From NCBI RefSeq assembly GCF_008831075.1, contig NZ_WBJX01000004.1, positions 297,358 through 361,357 of the forward strand: a DNA stretch of 64,000 nucleotides, given 5' to 3'. The position numbers and the translations under genes were made by a program. Below the pieces are notes generated by a model that saw only the letters and a list, made by a program, of their open reading frames with translations, did not search any database and was not told the DNA's origin. This document shows positions 43,410-52,781 of this stretch, piece after piece. This DNA is from Pseudoclavibacter terrae (GTDB lineage Bacteria; Actinomycetota; Actinomycetes; Actinomycetales; Microbacteriaceae). Positions within the stretch are counted from its first letter, which is position 1; every line of letters begins with the position of its first letter.

Positions 43410-44126
43410 TCATTCCTCAGCGGCGACGACTTCCCAGAGGCCGAAGGGCGTGAAGCCCGCGGCCCGCGCCAGCGCAACGGACGCCACGTTGTCCACCTGG
43501 CAGCGGTACTGCGGCTCGTATCCCCGCGAGAGTGCTGCCGAGCTCGCCGCGCGGACCGTCGCGCGACCAAGGCCCCGACCGCGGAACTCGGGGAGCGTGA
43601 TCACGCCGAGATCTGCCAGTCGAGTGCCGTCCCAGGGATACATGCTCACGGCGGAGGCAAGCCTGTCACCGACGAAGGTGCCGAACACGAGCCAGTGGTC
43701 GAGTTCGACGAACGCCTCGTCGAGATCAGCCTCGGGTGCTGCTGCTGTCAGTTCTTCGAAGGCGGGAGCATCCGCTTCCGTCAGCTGCCGGGTTGCTGGG
43801 CTGGGTGCCTCGCCGCGAAGCACGGCCTGCGCGTCGAGCGTCAGATAGAAGAGATGATCCGCGCCGTTGAGCGTCACGCCGGCGCGCTCGAGGACGAGCC
43901 CGAGCGCTGCGTCGTCGGTGCGGTCCCCGTCGGCCAGCGCGAGTTCACGCGCGCGTGCCGGCGTCAGCGAGACGAGCACCGGGCCCGCCTCCACACGCAG
44001 GCGCGCCACCGATCGACGCTCGGGCAGTGTCGGGTCGACCACGACGAGGGCAAGGTCGCTGAAGCCCGCATCCAGCACAGTCGGCATCCACTGGTCGGTC
44101 ACGAGAGAGGAGAACACAGCATTCAT
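43410..44126 (-). CDS. GNAT-family N-acetyltransferase
   Basis: A 238-residue protein. The N-terminal half (to ~120) is a family-specific domain; the C-terminal GNAT fold shows AVSMYPWDGTRLADLGVITLPEFRGRGLGRATVRAA with the acetyl-CoA P-loop RGRGLG, then the CQVDNVASVALARAAGF segment. The acceptor is unknown. Monocistronic; 286 bases up to the next gene (44127-44412) show nothing recognisable. Confidence 0.85.
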   Translation of the reverse strand: MNAVFSSLVTDQWMPTVLDAGFSDLALVVVDPTLPERRSVARLRVEAGPVLVSLTPARARELALADGDRTDDAALGLVLERAGVTLNGADHLFYLTLDAQAVLRGEAPSPATRQLTEADAPAFEELTAAAPEADLDEAFVELDHWLVFGTFVGDRLASAVSMYPWDGTRLADLGVITLPEFRGRGLGRATVRAASSAALSRGYEPQYRCQVDNVASVALARAAGFTPFGLWEVVAAEE

Positions 44127-44412
44127 ACTGCCCGAGATCGGGGACGACGGCGCCAGCGGCGCTGATCACTCGCGAAGGCCAGCCCCGTCAGCGGCGACGT
44201 CCTGCGGCGATGGACGGCGCGAGGCCTACCACTCTCGGCCCCTCCACGACACCGAGCGCTGACGCGATCCGATGGTCATCGTGCTCCGCACGGTTCATGA
44301 CGTTTCCTTCTCGTCAGCAAGGGGCTCCCGTCGGAGAAGAGCAGGATCGTCTTCGGTGTGAAATCAGGCCAGGCCGACGCGTGCGCTTTGATCCGACGCC
44401 CGCCCGCCTCAG

Positions 44413-45621
44413 TCATTGAGGAGCAGCTCCGACCTGGCCCGACAGCGTGACCGCCGCGACCGTGCAGCAGACCACGAATACTCCGCCCCCGACGGCGACC
44501 GGGATCGCGAGGTCGATCGACCCCAGGAGTCCGCCGAGCGTCGCGCCGACTGCGAGCCCCAGGAGGCTGAGCACGCGCGTGCTCGCGCCGACGCGGCCGA
44601 GCAGCTCGTCGGGGATGAGGCGGTGCCGGAGGGACTGCGCGCAGACGTTCCAGACTGTCGCGTGCAGGATGTAGAGCGCCAGGAGCACGCCAGCGACGAT
44701 CGCATGCGTCGTGACGGCGAGCCCCCCGAGGGTCGCGGCTCCGAGTGCAAGACTCGCTGCGATCGTCCACCGGTACCCGGGCCACGTACGAAGTTGGGCG
44801 GCCAGGAACGTGCCAAGCAGCCCGCCGAGGGCCGACCAGGCGAGCAGCAGCCCGTACCCGGTGCCGTCCAGTCCGAGGCGCTCTTCGGCGAACAGCACGA
44901 GAATCGAGAAGGGCAGCATGTAGCCGACGCTCGCCAGGGCTCCGATCAGCGCCAGGCTGCCGACGATTCGGTGGCGCGCCAGCCATACGGTGCCTTCGCG
45001 TACCTCGACGGCGAGGGAACGTCGAGCGCTACCCGTTTCCTCGCCTCGCCTGACCGCGTTCCGGATCGGCAGCGCGAGCGCGGCGAGACCCGCGACGGCC
45101 CACAGCCCACCCATCGCGAAGACGGGCATCGCCGCGGCAACGGCGAACAGGAAACCCCCGAGGGGAGGGCCCGCGAACTCGTCGGCGACGAGCTGCGCGG
45201 CCGCCACCTTGCCGTTCGCGGAGTCGAGCCGCTCGCGGTCGACCAGCGACGGCAGGATCGCCGAGGCCGCGTTGTCGGCCATGCTCTCCAGCGTCGCGAC
45301 CACGGCCATCGCCGCGTACAGGATCAGCAGCGTGAGGACGCCGAACTGGATGGCCAGAGCGAGCCCCAGCAAGGAGCAGCCGCGGAGCAGGTTCGCCGCG
45401 ACGAGCAGGGTGCGGCGGTCGAACCGGTCGACCCAGACGCCGATGGGCAGCGCAACCAGCAGACGGACGAGCGCATAGAGCGTCGCCAGGCCTGCCACGA
45501 GGCGCGGGTCGTCGGTGACCGAGGCAGCGAGCAGCGGCATCGACACGAAGGCGATGCCGTCCGCCAGGTTCGATAGGGCGTTCGCGCTCCAGAGCACACG
45601 GAATCCCCGACCGAGTCGCAT
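44413..45621 (-). CDS. MFS transporter, enterobactin-exporter-like
   Basis: A 402-residue 12-helix transporter: ALSNLADGIAFVSMPLLAAS in helix 1, WVDRFDRRTLLVAANLLRG in loop 2-3, and DSANGKVAAAQLVADEFAGPPLGGFL, which match the MFS_3/EntS-type group. It follows a membrane protein gene by nine bases and is the last gene of the minus-strand operon that begins at 49131. Export of a small organic compound is likely; the substrate is unknown. Confidence 0.85.
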   Translation of the reverse strand: MRLGRGFRVLWSANALSNLADGIAFVSMPLLAASVTDDPRLVAGLATLYALVRLLVALPIGVWVDRFDRRTLLVAANLLRGCSLLGLALAIQFGVLTLLILYAAMAVVATLESMADNAASAILPSLVDRERLDSANGKVAAAQLVADEFAGPPLGGFLFAVAAAMPVFAMGGLWAVAGLAALALPIRNAVRRGEETGSARRSLAVEVREGTVWLARHRIVGSLALIGALASVGYMLPFSILVLFAEERLGLDGTGYGLLLAWSALGGLLGTFLAAQLRTWPGYRWTIAASLALGAATLGGLAVTTHAIVAGVLLALYILHATVWNVCAQSLRHRLIPDELLGRVGASTRVLSLLGLAVGATLGGLLGSIDLAIPVAVGGGVFVVCCTVAAVTLSGQVGAAPQ

Positions 45622-45630
45622 CCGTGAAGC

Positions 45631-46188
45631 CTACCGACGCGCGGATTGCCTGAGGTCCCTCATCAGGCGCGGAGTCCGAAAGTGCCGCACCTCGAGCAGC
45701 CAGACCCGGGCCGGGTAGCTCAGCCGCACGACGAAGTAGTTGAGATACTCGACGACCCCGAACACCCACGTGAACCCGACCAGCGCTGCGATCGGCCATG
45801 AACTGGGCCACCAGGCAACAATGCCGACGAGGCCGCCGACGAACACCGCGAGGTTCAGCCACTTCAGAGCCCCGACCACGCGGGCGAGCCCGACGGGCAT
45901 CCTCGAAGCGCCGACCCAGTTCCGCGCCAGGAGCCAGTAGGCGCCGCCCTGCAGCAGCACGAAGAGCAGTGGGGCGAGCGCCAACCAGAATGCCGCGAGG
46001 TCCTTGCCCATCACCAATATGGTCGGCACGAACCACACGCCCAGCATCGCGAACGTCGCGACTGACGTCAGTTCGCCAGCACCGAGTGACAGGTATTGGC
46101 GGCGCGCGTCATGCCGCGTGCGAGGCGGCGAACCGCTCGGTCGAGACGGCCGCGCTCCGTCGGAGGGTGGCCGCCGGCGGTCCGTCAC
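45631..46188 (-). CDS. Hypothetical four-helix membrane protein
   Basis: A 185-residue protein with a ~35-residue basic N-terminus (RRQYLSL) and about four hydrophobic helices (near 40-60, 65-88, 105-122, 128-150), ending in a basic tail (RHFRTPRLMRDLRQSARR). GTG 46188 overlaps the LacI stop (GTGA). No family recognised. Its place between a LacI regulator and an MFS gene suggests co-transcription but not a function. Confidence 0.7.
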   Translation of the reverse strand: MTDRRRPPSDGARPSRPSGSPPRTRHDARRQYLSLGAGELTSVATFAMLGVWFVPTILVMGKDLAAFWLALAPLLFVLLQGGAYWLLARNWVGASRMPVGLARVVGALKWLNLAVFVGGLVGIVAWWPSSWPIAALVGFTWVFGVVEYLNYFVVRLSYPARVWLLEVRHFRTPRLMRDLRQSARR

Positions 46189-47264
46189 CGCGAGCGCTCA
46201 ACAGAGTTGCCGCTACCCCCGCTGCTGCTGCGCACCACGAGCTCGGTCGGCAGGATGCGGTGCTCACCGATCCGCGGCACCTCGCCTTCCGCGTTCGCAT
46301 CCACTCGTCCGACGACCATCTCGACGGCGGCGGAAGCGAGCTGCGCGGGGTCCTGCGCGAGGCTCGTGAGCTGCAGGTAGGGCAGCTCGGCTTGCTCCGA
46401 GTTGTCGAAGCCGACGACGGCGAGGTCCTCGGGGACGCGCTTGCCGAGGAGGCGCGCCTGCGCGACGACCCCCTGCGCGCTGCGGTCGTTGAACGCGATC
46501 ACGGCGGTCGTGTCGGGGTAACGCTGCAGCGCATCCGCGATGGCTTCCGCGCCGGCGGCTTCGGACGCTCCCCCGGCGACGATCGCAATCTCGTCGCCGA
46601 TCCCGGCCTCGGCCGCGGCTTCGAGGAACGTCGCCGTGCGCACCTCGTCACCGGAGACGCCTGGTGCCCCGAGGTACAGGATGCGGGAGTGCCCGCGCTG
46701 GTGGAGGTGCTGGACGGCGAGCTCGGTGCCGCGTGCGTCGTCCATGGAGACGCTGTCGAATCGCTCGGACGAGTACTGGCTGGCGACTGTCACGACGGGG
46801 ACCTCGTCGGCGATCCGGTTCAGCTGGGGCTCGTCAAGCGACGCCCCGAGCAGCACGAGTCCCTCGACTCGCTCCCCCAGCAGCGCCTCGATGGCATCCG
46901 CTTCCCCGCGCCGCTTGGTGACCGCGGCGAGCGACACGTTGTACCCGGCCGCCCGTGCGGCGAGCTGCAGCTCATCGATGAGCTGGCCGTGGAACGGCTG
47001 CGCGGCGTGGAAGACGATGCCGACGAGCCGCGACCGCCCCTGCTTCAGCATGCGTGCCCGCTCGTCGCGCCGATAGCCGAGCCGGGCCGCGACCTGGAGC
47101 ACGTGCGCGCGCGACTCGGGACTCGCGCCCGGCACATCCCGCATGACGATCGACACGAGCGGCTGCGAGACGCCCGCCGCGTCAGCGACGTCGCGCATCG
47201 TGACACGCCTGCCGCCGCCCGGTCGCGCCGGGCGGCGGGCATCTCCTGCGCTCACGTCGCTCAT
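46185..47264 (-). CDS. LacI-family transcriptional regulator
   Basis: A 359-residue repressor: helix-turn-helix TMRDVADAAGVSQPLVSIVMRD near residues 22-43, hinge helix, and a periplasmic-binding-protein-like core (LVGIVFHAAQPFHGQLIDEL onward, DLAVVGFDNSEQAELPYLQLTSLAQ near the end). It is embedded in the polyol operon (ATGA overlap with the isomerase gene), so it likely regulates the operator at 49204-49233 and itself. The effector would be the sugar or polyol metabolised by the neighbours. Confidence 0.92.
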   Translation of the reverse strand: MSDVSAGDARRPARPGGGRRVTMRDVADAAGVSQPLVSIVMRDVPGASPESRAHVLQVAARLGYRRDERARMLKQGRSRLVGIVFHAAQPFHGQLIDELQLAARAAGYNVSLAAVTKRRGEADAIEALLGERVEGLVLLGASLDEPQLNRIADEVPVVTVASQYSSERFDSVSMDDARGTELAVQHLHQRGHSRILYLGAPGVSGDEVRTATFLEAAAEAGIGDEIAIVAGGASEAAGAEAIADALQRYPDTTAVIAFNDRSAQGVVAQARLLGKRVPEDLAVVGFDNSEQAELPYLQLTSLAQDPAQLASAAVEMVVGRVDANAEGEVPRIGEHRILPTELVVRSSSGGSGNSVERSR

Positions 47265-48121
47265 ACGTCGATGCTAAAGGCCTCCCGGAAGCGGCGCAGC
47301 GCGAGGTCGGAGTCGGCAGACGCGAACGCCTCCATCGCAACGACTCCCCGGTACCCGAGCTCATCGAGCGCCCGGGCTACCCGCGGGTAGTGGATCTCGC
47401 CCGTCCCGGGCTCGCAGCGGCCTGGCACATCCGCCACCTGGATCTCGCCGATGTACGGCAGCGCCCGCCCGCACAGGTCCACGAGATCGCCTTCGCCGAT
47501 CTGCGCGTGGTACAGGTCGAGGTTGAGGCGGAGGTGCGGACTGTCGACGGCCGCGACCAGCGCGATCGTGTCGCTCGCCCGGTTGAACGGCACCCCGGGG
47601 TGGTCGACGGCGTGGTTCAGGTTCTCGAGCGTGAAGACCTTCCCGCACTCCTCGCCGAGCTTCGCGAGCCGCTCGAGCGTCCGCAGCGCGGCGAGCCAAT
47701 CGGCCGGCGTCGTGTGCGCGCTCGGCCGCACGGGCAGGCCGTTGTCGTCGAGACCCGTTCCGTGGATCACGAGGCGCGGCACGTTCAGCACCTGCGCCGC
47801 CTCGAGCGACTCGCGGGCTGTCTCGACGATCGCGTCGGCCCCATCCGGGTCGATGAGCTCGCCGCGGATGTAGCCCGACATGGAGCCGAACGTCGCGCCG
47901 GTGGCGACCAGCGCATCCAGGTCCTTCTCCCACCAGCGCCAGATCTCGACCTCGAACCCGGCCTCGTCGATGCGGCGCACGCGCTCCTCGAACGGCAGAT
48001 CGAGGAAGAGCATCTCCGCGCAGGCGGCGAGCACAAACGGTGACGTGGCGGTGCCGGCTCCACCGTTCGAGGCCATTCCGCGGCTCACGTCACCTTGATT
48101 GGCCGAACCAGCCCCGCTCAT
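47261..48121 (-). CDS. TIM-barrel sugar isomerase/epimerase (hydroxypyruvate-isomerase-like)
   Basis: A 286-residue AP-endonuclease-2-type TIM barrel. Candidate metal ligands are the Glu in TLENLNHAVDHPG, Asp/His in LNLDLYHAQIGEG, and the Glu in GVVAMEAFAS; EIQVADVPGRCEPGTGEIHY is diagnostic of hydroxypyruvate isomerase and IolI/IolE relatives. The first ~25 residues are Gly/Ala-rich and may be outside the fold. Coupled to the oxidoreductase upstream (ATGA). Works on the oxidised sugar or inosose made by it. Confidence 0.85.
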   Translation of the reverse strand: MSGAGSANQGDVSRGMASNGGAGTATSPFVLAACAEMLFLDLPFEERVRRIDEAGFEVEIWRWWEKDLDALVATGATFGSMSGYIRGELIDPDGADAIVETARESLEAAQVLNVPRLVIHGTGLDDNGLPVRPSAHTTPADWLAALRTLERLAKLGEECGKVFTLENLNHAVDHPGVPFNRASDTIALVAAVDSPHLRLNLDLYHAQIGEGDLVDLCGRALPYIGEIQVADVPGRCEPGTGEIHYPRVARALDELGYRGVVAMEAFASADSDLALRRFREAFSIDV

Positions 48122-49131
48122 CGGACGACCTCGACGGGTGCGCCCGTCTTGACCGACTCGATGCAGGCGAGCGCGATGACCATCGCCTCGAGCGCGGCGT
48201 CCGTGCCGGGGCGGGGGCTCTCGACGCCGGCGACGGCGTTCACGAACGCCTGCAACTCGCCCGTGTAGGCGGCGCGCATGAGCTGCGTGTCGGCGCGGAC
48301 GGTGTCGAAGGATGCGCCGGCCGCGCCGTAGAGGCGGAGGCTGGACGCGGCGAGCTCGCCCGCGGTCGCCATGCCCGCGCTGCCGAAGATCTCGGCGCGG
48401 GTGTCGTAGCCGTAGGCGGCCGAGAAGTTCGCCTCGGCCGTTGCGATGGCGCCGTTGTCGTAGCGGATCGTGACGACGGAGGTGTCGAGGAGGCCCTTGT
48501 CTTTGAAGTCAGGGGCGACGAGCGCATCCGCGACGGCGTAGACCGAGGTCGCGCGGGCTCCAGGGTTGAAGAAGTTGAGGGTGTCGAAGTCGTGGATGAG
48601 GGTCTCGAGGAAGATCGTGAACGGCGGGATCGCGGCGGGGTTCGCGAGGCCCGGGTCGCGGGTCACGGAGCGCAGCAGCTGCGGGGTGCCGAGGGTTCCC
48701 GCGTCGAGGGCGGAGCGCAGCTCGGGGAAGCCGTTGGCGTAGCGGCGGTTGAAGCCCACCTGGAAGACGACGCCGTGGCGTTCGACGGCGGCCTCGACGC
48801 GGCGCAGCTCCTCGAGCGAGACGCCGGTCGGCTTCTCGCAGAAGATGGCCTTTCCGGCGGCGGCCGCCTGCTCGACAAGGGCGGTGTGGAAGCGCGGCGG
48901 GGCCGTGATGACGACCGCGTCGAGGTCGGGGCGGGCCAGCAGCTCGGCGATGTCGGTGTACGACTGCTCGACGCCGAGCGTCTCGGCGAGCTTCGCGGCT
49001 GCACCCTCGACGGGGTCGGCGATGGCGATGAGCTCGGCGTTCGGGATGTCGCGGGCGATGAGCGCTGCGTGGTTGCTGCCGATGCGGCCGGCACCGATCA
49101 GGGCGACGCGGATGAAGGGGTTCGTGGTCAT
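48118..49131 (-). CDS. Gfo/Idh/MocA-family oxidoreductase, inositol 2-dehydrogenase-like
   Basis: A 337-residue NAD(P)-dependent dehydrogenase: Rossmann GAGRIGSNHA (residues ~13-22), EKP near 100 (AIFCEKPTGVS), GFNRRYANGFPELR and the HDFDTLNFF motif with the catalytic His/Asp. This set matches IolG-type myo-inositol 2-dehydrogenases, but other polyols are possible. First gene of the operon 49131-44413 and divergent from the sugar porter at 49292. Confidence 0.87.
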   Translation of the reverse strand: MTTNPFIRVALIGAGRIGSNHAALIARDIPNAELIAIADPVEGAAAKLAETLGVEQSYTDIAELLARPDLDAVVITAPPRFHTALVEQAAAAGKAIFCEKPTGVSLEELRRVEAAVERHGVVFQVGFNRRYANGFPELRSALDAGTLGTPQLLRSVTRDPGLANPAAIPPFTIFLETLIHDFDTLNFFNPGARATSVYAVADALVAPDFKDKGLLDTSVVTIRYDNGAIATAEANFSAAYGYDTRAEIFGSAGMATAGELAASSLRLYGAAGASFDTVRADTQLMRAAYTGELQAFVNAVAGVESPRPGTDAALEAMVIALACIESVKTGAPVEVVR

Positions 49132-49203
49132 GGTGTTTCTCCTGGGGACGGCGGTGCCGACACGACACTGTGCTGCTGGGTGCGCCCAGCACGCAAAGAC
49201 TAT

Positions 49204-49233
49204 TACGTACTAGCGCTCGGCGTCTAGTACGTA
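49204..49233. promoter_or_regulatory. 10+10 bp inverted repeat between polyol operon and sugar porter
   Basis: TACGTACTAG (49204-49213) and CTAGTACGTA (49224-49233) are perfect inverted arms with a ten-base spacer, lying between divergent promoters. It is the natural site for the LacI-family regulator encoded in the operon. Confidence 0.7.
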
Positions 49234-49291
49234 TAAGGTTGCCTGCAATCGGCCGGTCGACCCGGCCCAGATCGCGGACAAAGGAGTTCTC

Positions 49292-50740
49292 ATCACTTCC
49301 ACGCACGGGGCATCAGCGTCAGAGACGGCCCTCCCCAAACTCACGCCAGGCCCGTACCGCAAGCGGCTCGGGCTCATCTCGATCGTCGCCTGCTTCGGCG
49401 GCCTGCTGTTCGGCTACGACACGGGCGTCATCAACGGCGCACTGCGCCCGATGGCCGCCGAGATCGGCCTCGACGCCTTCACCGAGGGCGTCGTCACGAG
49501 CTCGCTCGTGTTCGCCGCCGCCTTCGGCGCACTCTTCGGCGGGCGCATCTCCGACGCTATCGGCCGGCGCCGTACGATCATCATCCTCGCCGTCCTGTTC
49601 TTCGTCGGCACGGTCATCGTCGTGGCGTCGCCGAACTTCGCACTGCTGGTCGTGGGCCGCATCATGCTGGGCCTCGCCGTCGGCGGCGCATCCACCGTGG
49701 TGCCGGTCTACCTGGCGGAGCTCGCGCCGTTCGAGATCCGCGGTTCCATCACGGGCCGCAACGAGGTCGCGATCGTCACGGGCCAGCTCTCCGCGTTTGT
49801 CATCAACGCCATCCTCGGCAACACGCTCAGCCACATCGACGGGGTCTGGCGCATCATGTTCGCGGTGTGCGCGATCCCCGCCATCTGCCTGTTCTTCGGG
49901 ATGCTGCGCATGCCGGAGTCGCCTCGCTGGCTCGTCGAGAAGGGTCGTCACGCCGATGCGCTGGCCGTGCTGAAGACGGTGCGCTCCGAGGAGCGCGCGA
50001 TCGCGGAGCTCGGCGAGGTCGAGCAGGTGGCGGAGGAGGAGCAGAAGGAGTCGAAGGTCGGGCTCGCGGCCGTCCTGACCAACAAGTGGCTCATCCGCAT
50101 CCTGCTCATCGGCATCGGCGTCTCGATGATGCAGCAGCTGACGGGCATCAACTCGATCATGTACTACGGGCAGGTCGTGCTCATCGAGTCGGGCTTCGAG
50201 GCCAGCGCCGCCCTGATCGCGAACATCGCGCCAGGCGTCGTCGCCGTCATCGGCGGGTTCATCGCGCTGTACATGATGGACCGCGTGGACCGTCGGAAGA
50301 CGTTCGCGATCGGCCTCACGCTCACGACCACGTGCCACCTGCTCATCGGCGCCTCGTCGCTGCTGCTGCCCGTCGGAAACCCGGCGCGCCCGTTCGTGAT
50401 CCTCATCCTCGTCGTCGCGTTCGTCGCTTCGATGCAGACGTTCCTCAACGTCGCCGTCTGGGTGTACCTCGCCGAGATCTTCCCGCTGCACATGCGCGGC
50501 CTCGGCATCGGCGTCTCCGTGTTCTTCGGCTGGATGACCAACGGGTTCCTCGCCCTCTACTTCCCGAGCCTCATCGCCGGGATGGGCATCAGCGGGGTGT
50601 TCTTCCTCTTCGCCGGGATCGGGGCGCTCGCGCTGATCTTCACGATCACGCAGGTTCCAGAGACCCGCGGCGTGACCCTCGAGAAGCTCGAGGTCGGCGT
50701 CACGACGGGAGCAATCCACGTGCTCGGCAAGAGCCGCTAG
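49292..50740 (+). CDS. MFS sugar porter (inositol/hexose type) with non-canonical ATC start
   Basis: A 482-residue sugar porter. Helix 1 contains FGGLLFGYDTGVING, followed by GRISDAIGRRRTI, the helix 6 end PESPRWLVEKGR, GINSIMYYGQ and PETRGVTLEKLE, all diagnostic of the family. The first in-frame ATG (49451) would delete helix 1. Upstream, the frame runs from the stop at 49211 with no ATG, GTG or TTG; AAGGAG at 49281-49286 is followed five bases later by ATC (49292), the most likely start, unless the base was misread. Together with the divergent polyol operon it suggests inositol or a related sugar as substrate. A terminator follows at 50787. Confidence 0.88.
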   Translation: MTSTHGASASETALPKLTPGPYRKRLGLISIVACFGGLLFGYDTGVINGALRPMAAEIGLDAFTEGVVTSSLVFAAAFGALFGGRISDAIGRRRTIIILAVLFFVGTVIVVASPNFALLVVGRIMLGLAVGGASTVVPVYLAELAPFEIRGSITGRNEVAIVTGQLSAFVINAILGNTLSHIDGVWRIMFAVCAIPAICLFFGMLRMPESPRWLVEKGRHADALAVLKTVRSEERAIAELGEVEQVAEEEQKESKVGLAAVLTNKWLIRILLIGIGVSMMQQLTGINSIMYYGQVVLIESGFEASAALIANIAPGVVAVIGGFIALYMMDRVDRRKTFAIGLTLTTTCHLLIGASSLLLPVGNPARPFVILILVVAFVASMQTFLNVAVWVYLAEIFPLHMRGLGIGVSVFFGWMTNGFLALYFPSLIAGMGISGVFFLFAGIGALALIFTITQVPETRGVTLEKLEVGVTTGAIHVLGKSR

Positions 50741-50786
50741 ACACCACAGAATTCAAGACTCGGCCGCTTCTGCGAGCGGCCGACCC

Positions 50787-50841
50787 GCCCGCGGGGATCG
50801 GCTTCGATTGGACGTCCTGGCCGGACCCCGCGGGCTTTTCT
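50787..50841 (+). terminator. Rho-independent terminator after the sugar porter
   Basis: GCCCGCGGGG (50787-50796) and CCCCGCGGGC (50826-50835) pair, and TTTTCT follows immediately. A smaller hairpin, CGGCCGCT/AGCGGCCG at 50761-50782, precedes it. The loop is long (29 bases) but can fold further. Confidence 0.7.
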
Positions 50842-50947
50842 GTGCGCTCCAACCTGAGCGTCCGCCGAAAAGCGCGAAGACGTGCATCCGATGTCGGAAC
50901 GCTTTCGCCCGCCCGCGTGTTGACCTGATGTTGGAGAGGACATACCC

Positions 50948-51403
50948 ATGACGCAGTACACGAAAGACCAAGACGCCATCGCTCGTCTCACGCCCGAGCA
51001 GTACGCCGTGACACAGCAGTCGGCGACCGAACGCCCCTTCGAGAACGAGTTCTGGCACAACGACGACCCGGGCCTCTACGTCGACATCGTCTCCGGCGAG
51101 CCCCTGTTCGCCTCGACCACCAAGTACGACAGCGGATGCGGGTGGCCCAGCTTCACGAAGCCACTGAGCGCGGAGAACATCGTCGAGAACTCTGACACGT
51201 CGCTCGGCATGCGGCGCACGGAGGTGCGTTCAGCCGCCGCTGACAGCCACCTCGGCCATGTCTTCGACGATGGCCCCGTCGACCAGGGAGGGCTGCGCTA
51301 CTGCATCAACTCGGCTGCATTGCGCTTCGTTCCGCTCGAAGACCTCGAGACGGACGGCTACGGCCAGTACATCGCACTGTTCGAGGACAAGGCGGGCATC
51401 TGA
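50948..51403 (+). CDS. msrB: Peptide-methionine (R)-S-oxide reductase
   Basis: A 151-residue Msr[42 protein letters not shown] and the catalytic Cys in [11 protein letters not shown]. The two CxxC zinc pairs of many MsrB proteins are absent, so it is of the zinc-free type. It reduces the R form of oxidised methionine using thioredoxin. It shares its last base with the msrA start, so both are one operon repairing both stereoisomers. Confidence 0.95.
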   Translation: MTQYTKDQDAIARLTPEQYAVTQQSATERPFENEFWHNDDPGLYVDIVSGEPLFASTTKYDSGCGWPSFTKPLSAENIVENSDTSLGMRRTEVRSAAADSHLGHVFDDGPVDQGGLRYCINSAALRFVPLEDLETDGYGQYIALFEDKAGI

Positions 51404-51912
51404 TGGCTGACGAGCGCGCGATCCTCGCCGGCGGGTGCTTCTGGGGGCTCGAGGAACTCATCCGCGACCTGCCTGGGGTGTTCAGCACGCGGGTTGGCTA
51501 CGCCGGCGGCACCACCCCGAACGCCACCTACCGGCACCACGGCGACCATGCCGAGGCCGTCGAGATCGAGTTCGACCCGTCGAAGACCTCGTACCGTGAT
51601 CTGCTCGAGTTCTTCTTCCAGGTACACGACCCGACAACGAGGAACCGGCAGGGCAACGACCGCGGTACGAGCTATCGCTCGGTGATCTTGACGCTCACCC
51701 CCGAGCAGGAGCGAGTGGCGCGCGAGACGATCGCTGACATCGACGCATCGGGTCGCTGGCCCGGCAAGGTCGTCACGAAGGTCGAATCGGCCGGCGAATT
51801 CTGGGATGCGGAGGAAGAACACCAGAACTACCTCCGCAAGCACCCGGGCGGCTACACGTGCCACTACGTGCGCCCCGGCTGGGTGCTCGAAGACTCGGCT
51901 GCGACGAGCTAG
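51403..51912 (+). CDS. msrA: Peptide-methionine (S)-S-oxide reductase
   Basis: A 169-residue MsrA with catalytic Cys in AGGCFWGLE (residue 12), [22 protein letters not shown] and [10 protein letters not shown]. The C-terminal HPGGYTCHY contains a Cys that could be the resolving residue. It reduces the S form of methionine sulfoxide. Coupled to msrB by a one-base overlap; a strong hairpin lies 31 bases after the stop. Confidence 0.95.
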   Translation: MADERAILAGGCFWGLEELIRDLPGVFSTRVGYAGGTTPNATYRHHGDHAEAVEIEFDPSKTSYRDLLEFFFQVHDPTTRNRQGNDRGTSYRSVILTLTPEQERVARETIADIDASGRWPGKVVTKVESAGEFWDAEEEHQNYLRKHPGGYTCHYVRPGWVLEDSAATS

Positions 51913-51942
51913 CCGCGAGGTCGTCCAGGGGCCCAGCTAGCC

Positions 51943-51982
51943 AGGATGCCCGCAGTCGAGTTCTCTCGACGGCGGGCATCCT
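51943..51982. terminator. Long hairpin between msrA and the convergent marR, bidirectional terminator
   Basis: Two 18 bp arms (51943-51960 and 51965-51982; outer part AGGATGCCCGC/GCGGGCATCCT) pair with one mismatch around TTCT. No U-run follows. It sits between convergent genes. Confidence 0.65.
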
Positions 51983-52085
51983 GCAGATCTGACGTCGCCA
52001 CTGAGGTCGTGAGCCCCCGGGTGCTTGCTCGGCTCGGTCAAGTGCGGGACGAGCGCGATGGTTGCTCATCTCGAGCGGGTCACCG

Positions 52086-52586
52086 TCAGCCGTTCGAGGA
52101 TTCCCCGTCGACGACCGCGGTGACCCGGTCGAGGTACAGCGACACGAGCTTCGCCTCCTGCGGTGAGAGATCCTCAGACAGGTGACGGATCTGGCCGGTG
52201 ACCGGGTCGATCTCGTCGGCGTCGAGGTCGGTATCGACCGGAACGATCATCTTGCGTCGCCGATCATCCGGGTCAGGCGTGGTGCGGATGAGGCCAGCCT
52301 CCGTGAGGCGCTGCACGAGCATCGTGGCCGACGCACTCGTGACGTCGAGGTACTCCGCCAGCGCGCTGGGGCTGGTCGTGATGCCGTCGCTGGTGCGTTC
52401 GAGAATGAACCTCATCGCAGACCGGTGCGTTTCACTCAGCTCACCGGTCGCTTGGCGCCGGCGGCCGAGGCGCGCTTCCGCGCGACGCAGTTCGTCGACA
52501 GCTTCCGAGGCGTCATCGCCTGGAGTGCGTGACGGATGCTCGCGGGTCGTCGAACGGTCTTCGCGATTGTTCGAGACGTCAGTCAT
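52086..52586 (-). CDS. MarR-family transcriptional regulator
   Basis: A 166-residue MarR-type repressor: SETHRSAMRFILE, TTSPSALAEYLDVTSASATMLVQRLTEAGLI and the wing DPDDRRRKMIVP. The N-terminal ~45 residues are charged and likely flexible. It lies 21 bases behind a small membrane protein gene, and a palindrome overlaps that gene's start, suggesting that the regulator represses the pair. No enzyme or pump is adjacent. Confidence 0.88.
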   Translation of the reverse strand: MTDVSNNREDRSTTREHPSRTPGDDASEAVDELRRAEARLGRRRQATGELSETHRSAMRFILERTSDGITTSPSALAEYLDVTSASATMLVQRLTEAGLIRTTPDPDDRRRKMIVPVDTDLDADEIDPVTGQIRHLSEDLSPQEAKLVSLYLDRVTAVVDGESSNG

Positions 52587-52607
52587 CGGCGCGGAACCAG
52601 GCCGGGC

Positions 52608-52781
52608 TCAGAGGAAGGCGGAGACCGCGGCGAGGAAACCGACGCTGAGCGTCGCCCCGACCGCGCAGATGGCGAGGAACTCCTTGGGCAGCGTTCGCCG
52701 CTGGTAGGAGTCCCAGTAGGTGTCGGACGACGACAGCGCGGAGGACTTCTCGGTCGTGGAGGTGGGGGTCACGGAAGTCAT
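52608..52781 (-). CDS. Small membrane protein in marR operon
   Basis: A 57-residue protein. A polar Ser/Thr-rich start (SSSDTYWDSYQRR) is followed by one hydrophobic helix (EFLAICAVGATLSVGFLAAVSAFL) that runs to the end. ATG 52781 lies six bases after TAGGCT, a -10-like box, so the gene may be leaderless. It is followed by marR. Function unknown; a membrane-stress or efflux accessory role is conceivable. Confidence 0.7.
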   Translation of the reverse strand: MTSVTPTSTTEKSSALSSSDTYWDSYQRRTLPKEFLAICAVGATLSVGFLAAVSAFL

